This document shows positions 14,107-18,062 of a stretch of 18,062 nucleotides of DNA, piece after piece. The stretch is taken from contig JANOEH010000236.1 in NCBI GenBank assembly GCA_031413115.1, positions 1 through 18,062 on the forward strand, given 5' to 3'. The first letter of the stretch is position 1. The number at the start of each line of letters is the position of its first letter. Position numbers and translations under genes: made by a program. This DNA is from JANPEF01 sp031413115. Its GTDB lineage: Bacteria; Eisenbacteria; RBG-16-71-46; DASYSL01. Below the pieces are notes generated by a model that was not told where the DNA came from, did no database searches, and was given only the letters and a program-made list of their open reading frames with translations.

Positions 14107-16482
14107 ATGAAGTTCGTCGACGACTTCGTCGCGCGCCGCCGGGCGCACGCGCTGCGCTCCGCGCGCTCGGCGAGCGAGGCGGACCTCACGCGCCACGTCG
14201 ACGAACTCGTTGCCATGGGTCCTGCGGCCATCGTTCCCGTCAGCGAGTGCCTGTCGCACGGGGAGGCGCGCGGCCCGGCGCTGCTCGTGCTCGACCGGCT
14301 GCTCACCGACGAGACGTTCGAAAGCTACATCGCGCTGCTCGCCTCGCCGAATCCCACCGTGGTCTCGGGTGCCTCTCGCGTGCTGTGCTCCGGCAAGCGC
14401 TTCACGCCACGCCGTCTCCTGGCCGCGCTGAAGGACGGTGCGCTCCCGCGGCCGACGCTCAAGCCGCTGCTCGACGCGCACGTCGCGTCGCTTCCGGCCG
14501 GCGATCTCGTCGCGGCCTTCCCGACGCTGACGCGTGACGCCCAGGTTGCACTCCTGAATGCCTTCGAATCCGTGACCGACCCGAATCTCGTCCCGGCGCT
14601 GGCGCAGCTGCTCGCGCACGCCGATCCGTGGGTGCGCGGCAGCCTCGCGAAGTTTCTCGCCCACCGTCCTGGCCCGGGCGTGATCCCCGGAATGATCCGC
14701 CTGCTGAGCGACTCCGAGAAGCGCATCCGGCTCGAGGCCGTGCATGCCCTGCACACGCTCGGCGCGCGCGAGGCGGTGGGCGCGCTGCTCGGTTCGCTGG
14801 AGGATCCCGACCTCAAGGTGCAGTCGGCCGCAATCGATGCGCTGCGCGAGCTCGCCGACGTCTCGACGGTGCCGCAACTCGTCGATGTCCTGGCCCACGA
14901 GTCCGAGTACGTCCGCCGCGGAGCCGTCGAGGTGCTGAACGAAGTGGCGACCGCCGAGGCGATTCAGGATCTGGTGCGCGCGCTGCGCGATGCGGACTGG
15001 TGGGTGCGCGTGCGGGCTGCCGACGCGCTGGGGACGCTGGGCGGCGAGACCGTGGTCATCGCCGTGGCGGGGCTGATGCAGGACCCCGACGACTCCGTGC
15101 GCCGCAGTGCCATCGAGATCCTGAATGCCGCTCCCGATCCGGCCGCGCTGCCGACCCTGGTCGGTGCACTGGACGACGGCGACTGGTGGGTCCGCGAGCG
15201 CGCCATCGATGCGCTGGGCAAGACGCGCGACGAGCGCGCGGTCGATCCGCTGCTCGCGGTGCTCGCGCGCGAGGACGCGACCGCGGTCCTGTGCGTGAAG
15301 GCGCTGGCGACCATCGGACATCCGCGGACGCTGCGGACGCTGACCGGCCTGCTCGACTCGCCGCTACCCGACGTGCGGCGCGAGGCGCAGGTCGCGCTGC
15401 AGGACTTTCCGCGCGGCGAGCTCAGCTCGGACGATCGGAGCTACCTGCACGGCGTGCTGTCCCGCGCCGGCGCCCCGCCGACGGTCACCAGCGCCGTGCC
15501 GATGCGCATCCATGGCTCCGTGTCGTCAGGCGGCATGGCCGTGCCGTTCGTGCCGGGTCCGCGCGAGACGGACGGGCCGAGGCCCGTGCTGCGCCGCGAG
15601 TCCACGGGCGTGCTCGGCCTCAACTACGCGGATCTCGCGGTCGACCAGGAGCTGCTCGGGCGCTATCGCATCGTGAAGAGGATCGGTCGCGGCGGCTTCG
15701 GCACCGTGTACCTGGCGCACGACGAGGTGATCCAGGAGGAGATCATCCTCAAGATTCTGGGCGCCCAGCTGTCGATGGACGAGTCGTCGATCCGGCGCTT
15801 CGTGCAGGAACTGAAGCTGGCGCGAAGGATCGCGCACAGGAACGTGATCCGCATCCACGACTTCCTCGACCTGGGCGGCACGCGGGCGATCTCGATGGAA
15901 TACTTCCCCGGCCGTGACCTGGGCCTCCTTCTCGGAGAGGGCGGTCCGCTCGACTTGCGGCGCGGCCTGCGCATCGCGTCCCAGGTGTGCGCCGGCCTGG
16001 CCGCGGCGCACGCCGAGGGCGTGGTTCATCGCGACATCAAGCCGGCGAACATCCTGGTCGGCGCCGATGACGAGACGCGCATCGTCGATTTCGGCCTCGC
16101 CTCGGCGCAGCAGGGAGGCGCCGACGCGTCGCGGCTGACCAAGAGCGGGCTCCTGATCGGCACTCCCGAGTACATGGCGCCCGAGCAGATCTCGGGCGAG
16201 GCCGTGGACCATCGGGCCGATCTCTACTCGCTCGCCGTCGTCCTCTACGAGGCGCTGTCGGGCATCAAGCCGTTCACCGCCGAGACGCCGGTGAAGGTCC
16301 TATTCCAGCATCTCGAGGGGAGCGCGGTGCCGCTGGCCAGGGCCGTTCCCGGGATTCCGGACTCCGTCGCGGAGCTCGTCATGCGCGCGATGGCCCGGGA
16401 TCCGAACCAGCGGCCGGCGGATGCCGGAGCGCTTCGCGCCACGATCGAACACGCCCTCGAAGCTCTCGAGGTCGGGAGGTAA
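14107..16482 (+). CDS. HEAT-repeat/Ser-Thr kinase fusion protein
   Basis: This 791-residue protein joins an N-terminal HEAT-repeat solenoid to a C-terminal Hanks-type kinase, the reverse domain order of the array kinases upstream. The solenoid covers about 30-435 with roughly 31-residue units. Two units share D-W-W-V-R at 297-301 and 359-363, exactly 62 residues apart. A Gly/Pro-rich linker (about 436-515) follows. The kinase (about 520-785) has the glycine loop at 527-532 (GRGGFG), K549, helix C E568, HRDIKPAN from 641, DFG at 661-663 and APE at 691-693, so it should be active. No membrane helix is visible; recruitment may come through the FHA neighbour. HEAT solenoids usually bind proteins, so this part may select substrates. 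The ATG at 14107 is 3 nt after the FHA stop. Its kinase is clearly a different lineage from the array kinases. Confidence 0.93.
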   Translation: MKFVDDFVARRRAHALRSARSASEADLTRHVDELVAMGPAAIVPVSECLSHGEARGPALLVLDRLLTDETFESYIALLASPNPTVVSGASRVLCSGKRFTPRRLLAALKDGALPRPTLKPLLDAHVASLPAGDLVAAFPTLTRDAQVALLNAFESVTDPNLVPALAQLLAHADPWVRGSLAKFLAHRPGPGVIPGMIRLLSDSEKRIRLEAVHALHTLGAREAVGALLGSLEDPDLKVQSAAIDALRELADVSTVPQLVDVLAHESEYVRRGAVEVLNEVATAEAIQDLVRALRDADWWVRVRAADALGTLGGETVVIAVAGLMQDPDDSVRRSAIEILNAAPDPAALPTLVGALDDGDWWVRERAIDALGKTRDERAVDPLLAVLAREDATAVLCVKALATIGHPRTLRTLTGLLDSPLPDVRREAQVALQDFPRGELSSDDRSYLHGVLSRAGAPPTVTSAVPMRIHGSVSSGGMAVPFVPGPRETDGPRPVLRRESTGVLGLNYADLAVDQELLGRYRIVKRIGRGGFGTVYLAHDEVIQEEIILKILGAQLSMDESSIRRFVQELKLARRIAHRNVIRIHDFLDLGGTRAISMEYFPGRDLGLLLGEGGPLDLRRGLRIASQVCAGLAAAHAEGVVHRDIKPANILVGADDETRIVDFGLASAQQGGADASRLTKSGLLIGTPEYMAPEQISGEAVDHRADLYSLAVVLYEALSGIKPFTAETPVKVLFQHLEGSAVPLARAVPGIPDSVAELVMRAMARDPNQRPADAGALRATIEHALEALEVGR
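16474..16479 (+). promoter_or_regulatory. Shine-Dalgarno of first PilT-like gene
   Basis: GGGAGG overlaps the end of the HEAT-kinase gene and lies 8 nt before the ATG at 16488. It fixes that start and suggests efficient translation of the motor gene. Confidence 0.65.
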
Positions 16483-16487
16483 CCGCC

Positions 16488-17597
16488 ATGGCCCAACTCG
16501 ACGCGTTCCTCCAGCTCGGCCGCGACCAGGGCGGCTCCGACATCCACTTCACGGTCGGGCGCCCGCCGCTCGTTCGTCTCGATGGCCAGTTGAGCGAGCT
16601 TCCGCACCGCGCGCTCACCGCCGACGAGACCGAAGGCCTGTTGCTCGAGATCCTCGATCCCGCGACCGTCGAGGACCTGGGACGCAACGGGTCGGTTGAC
16701 CTGAGCTACGCGTGTCCGAACGGCGGGCGCTTCCGTATCAACGTGTTCCGCCAGCGCCTGGGCATGGCGGCGATCTGTCGCGTCGTGCCGGACCAGGTGC
16801 CGCGCCCGCAGGAGCTGGCGCTTCCCGCCGTGCTGTCCGAGTTGACGAATCTCGACTCCGGGCTCGTGCTCGTCACCGGCGGGCCGGGCACGGGAAAGAC
16901 CACGACGCTGGCGGCTCTCATCGGCGAGATCAACGCCAACCGCAACTGCAGCATCATCACGCTCGAGGATCCGGTCGAGTTCGTGCACGAGTCGAACAAG
17001 GCGCTGGTCATGCAGCGGCAGGTGGGGGTGCACGCGCGCAGCTTCCACGAGGGCATCCGTTCCTGCCTGCGCCAGGACCCCGACGTGATCCTGATCGGCG
17101 AGATGCGCGACAGCGAGACCATGACCGCCGCGATCGAGGCGGCCGAGACGGGACACCTGGTGTTCGGCACGCTGCACACGCGGAGCGCCGCACAGACCAT
17201 CCATCGCATCGTCGACGCCTTCCCCGCGGAGGCGCAGGCGCAGGTTCGCCACACGCTGGCCGACAACCTGCGCGCGGTGGTCAGCCAGGAGCTGGTGCAC
17301 GTGGCCGACGGCCGTGGCCGGCGCGTGGTCTGCGAGGTCATGATCGTGACTCCGGCGATCGCCCAGCTCATCCGCGAGGGCAAGTCGCACCTGATCCCCG
17401 GCGCGATCGGCACGGGGCGTCGCCTCGGCATGCAGCTCATGGACCAGGCGCTGCTCAACTACGTGCGCTCCGGCGACATCGATCCCAACGAGGCGTTCCT
17501 GTGCGCCGCGGACAAGTCGGAGTTCGTCCCGTTCGTGACCCGGCCGGATCTGCTCGCCACGCTCGAGAAGGGGCCGGCGCGGCCGGCGGGAGCCTGA
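16488..17597 (+). CDS. pilT: PilT-family type IV pilus ATPase (paralogue 1)
   Basis: This 369-residue protein is a hexameric secretion-type ATPase of the PilT/PilU group, which powers pilus retraction at the inner-membrane base of the type IV pilus. The N-terminal domain starts with the family signature G-G-S-D-I-H (16-20). The P-loop is G-G-P-G-T-G-K-T (131-138), the Asp box includes L-E-D-P-V-E-F-V-H (159-167), Walker B is V-I-L-I-G-E-M-R-D (200-208) and the His box is G-H-L-V-F-G-T-L-H-T (222-231). The C-terminal part has the PilT-type L-I-R-E-G-K (294-299) and G-M-Q-x-M-D-Q-A-L (314-322). Length is normal for PilT. The P-loop differs from the usual G-P-T-G-S-G-K-S-T seen in the next gene but still fits GxxxxGKT. 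It lies 5 nt after the HEAT-kinase gene and 1 nt before a second PilT-like gene. Whether it retracts pili or modulates its partner is not decidable here. Confidence 0.93.
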   Translation: MAQLDAFLQLGRDQGGSDIHFTVGRPPLVRLDGQLSELPHRALTADETEGLLLEILDPATVEDLGRNGSVDLSYACPNGGRFRINVFRQRLGMAAICRVVPDQVPRPQELALPAVLSELTNLDSGLVLVTGGPGTGKTTTLAALIGEINANRNCSIITLEDPVEFVHESNKALVMQRQVGVHARSFHEGIRSCLRQDPDVILIGEMRDSETMTAAIEAAETGHLVFGTLHTRSAAQTIHRIVDAFPAEAQAQVRHTLADNLRAVVSQELVHVADGRGRRVVCEVMIVTPAIAQLIREGKSHLIPGAIGTGRRLGMQLMDQALLNYVRSGDIDPNEAFLCAADKSEFVPFVTRPDLLATLEKGPARPAGA

Positions 17598-17598
17598 C

Positions 17599-18062
17599 AT
17601 GTCGACACGCCTCCACACGTTCCTCGAGCTGGCCATGCAGCAGGGCGGATCCGACCTGCACCTGGTGACCGGGCAGATGCCGTGCATCCGGATCGCCGGC
17701 GTGCTGCATCGCGTGCGCTTTCGCGAGCTGTCGCTCGAGGACGTCGAGTCGATCCTGCTCGAGTTCATGAACGAGCGGCAGATCGCCGAACTGAACGAGA
17801 AGTGCGCCGTCGACTTCGCCTACGACGTGCCCGGGATGGGGCGCTTTCGCGCCAACGTCTACCGGCATGCGCAGGGGCTCGCCGCGGCGCTGCGGATCAT
17901 CTCGTCGAACGTGCCGACACTCGACGACCTCGGCCTGCCGCCGGTGATCCGTCAGCAGGCGCTGCAGCCCAAGGGACTGATCCTCGTCACCGGCCCCACG
18001 GGATCCGGCAAGTCGACGACGCTGGCCGCCATCGTCGACCTGCTCAACGAGACCCGCCGCGG
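17599..18062 (+). CDS. pilT: PilT-family type IV pilus ATPase (paralogue 2, 3' end outside window)
   Basis: Only the first 154 residues are visible. They show the N-terminal PilT/PilU domain (Q-G-G-S-D-L-H at 15-21, and R-F-R-A-N-V-Y at 82-88) and a canonical P-loop G-P-T-G-S-G-K-S-T at 132-140. Walker B, the His box and the C-terminal domain lie outside the window. The ATG at 17599 is 1 nt after the previous stop, with GGGAG at 17588-17592 as ribosome site 6 nt upstream. The two tandem ATPases are related but not close copies. Such pairs recall PilT with PilU, in which the second ATPase needs the first to act; which is which cannot be told from the visible part. Confidence 0.92.
   Translation, partial: MSTRLHTFLELAMQQGGSDLHLVTGQMPCIRIAGVLHRVRFRELSLEDVESILLEFMNERQIAELNEKCAVDFAYDVPGMGRFRANVYRHAQGLAAALRIISSNVPTLDDLGLPPVIRQQALQPKGLILVTGPTGSGKSTTLAAIVDLLNETRR

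Noticed and set aside
13327..15321. Minus-strand open frame of about 660 codons opposite the FHA and HEAT-kinase genes
   Set aside because: It spans two well-supported plus-strand genes and shows no family motifs.

Overview
The window is very GC-rich (roughly 70% by eye) and almost entirely coding. I read eleven genes, all on the + strand, with junctions of overlaps to 11 nt except for one gap of about 180 bp. The dominant kinase type opens with a G-P-Y-E-I then G-A-G-G-M-G-E-V glycine loop, followed either by a membrane helix and PD40/TolB-like propeller repeats or by a TolB-like plus TPR tail. Such kinases are typically expanded in Acidobacteriota, Candidatus Eisenbacteria, Gemmatimonadota and similar environmental phyla. 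I cannot place the organism more precisely; this is an inference from architecture and base composition.

Region A (2-13259) is a tandem array of Hanks-type Ser/Thr kinase paralogues. Three membrane receptor kinases (2-2563, cut by the window edge; 2568-5267; 5264-7954) have a cytoplasmic kinase, one transmembrane helix and a C-terminal beta-propeller predicted to lie outside the cytoplasm. Two kinases without a membrane segment (7951-10272 and 10989-13259) have the same kinase followed by a TolB-like domain and TPR repeats. Between the two soluble kinases sits a pair of small genes: a DUF5674-like protein (10272-10631) and a small helical protein (10633-10977). Kinase-kinase junctions are 4-nt ATGA overlaps or a 4-nt gap, so the run is probably one transcription unit with translational coupling. 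It probably continues upstream of the window.

A 181-bp non-coding gap (13260-13440) with a strong hairpin separates the array from region B (13441-18062). Region B holds a tail-anchored FHA protein, a HEAT-repeat/kinase fusion from a different kinase lineage, and two tandem PilT-family ATPases, the second cut off by the window end. The likely logic is a phosphorylation circuit: the HEAT kinase phosphorylates targets, the membrane-held FHA protein reads phosphothreonine, and the PilT-like motors drive or regulate type IV pilus retraction. The link between kinase, FHA and PilT is inferred from gene order only.

I saw no tRNA, rRNA, CRISPR array, insertion sequence or convincing promoter.
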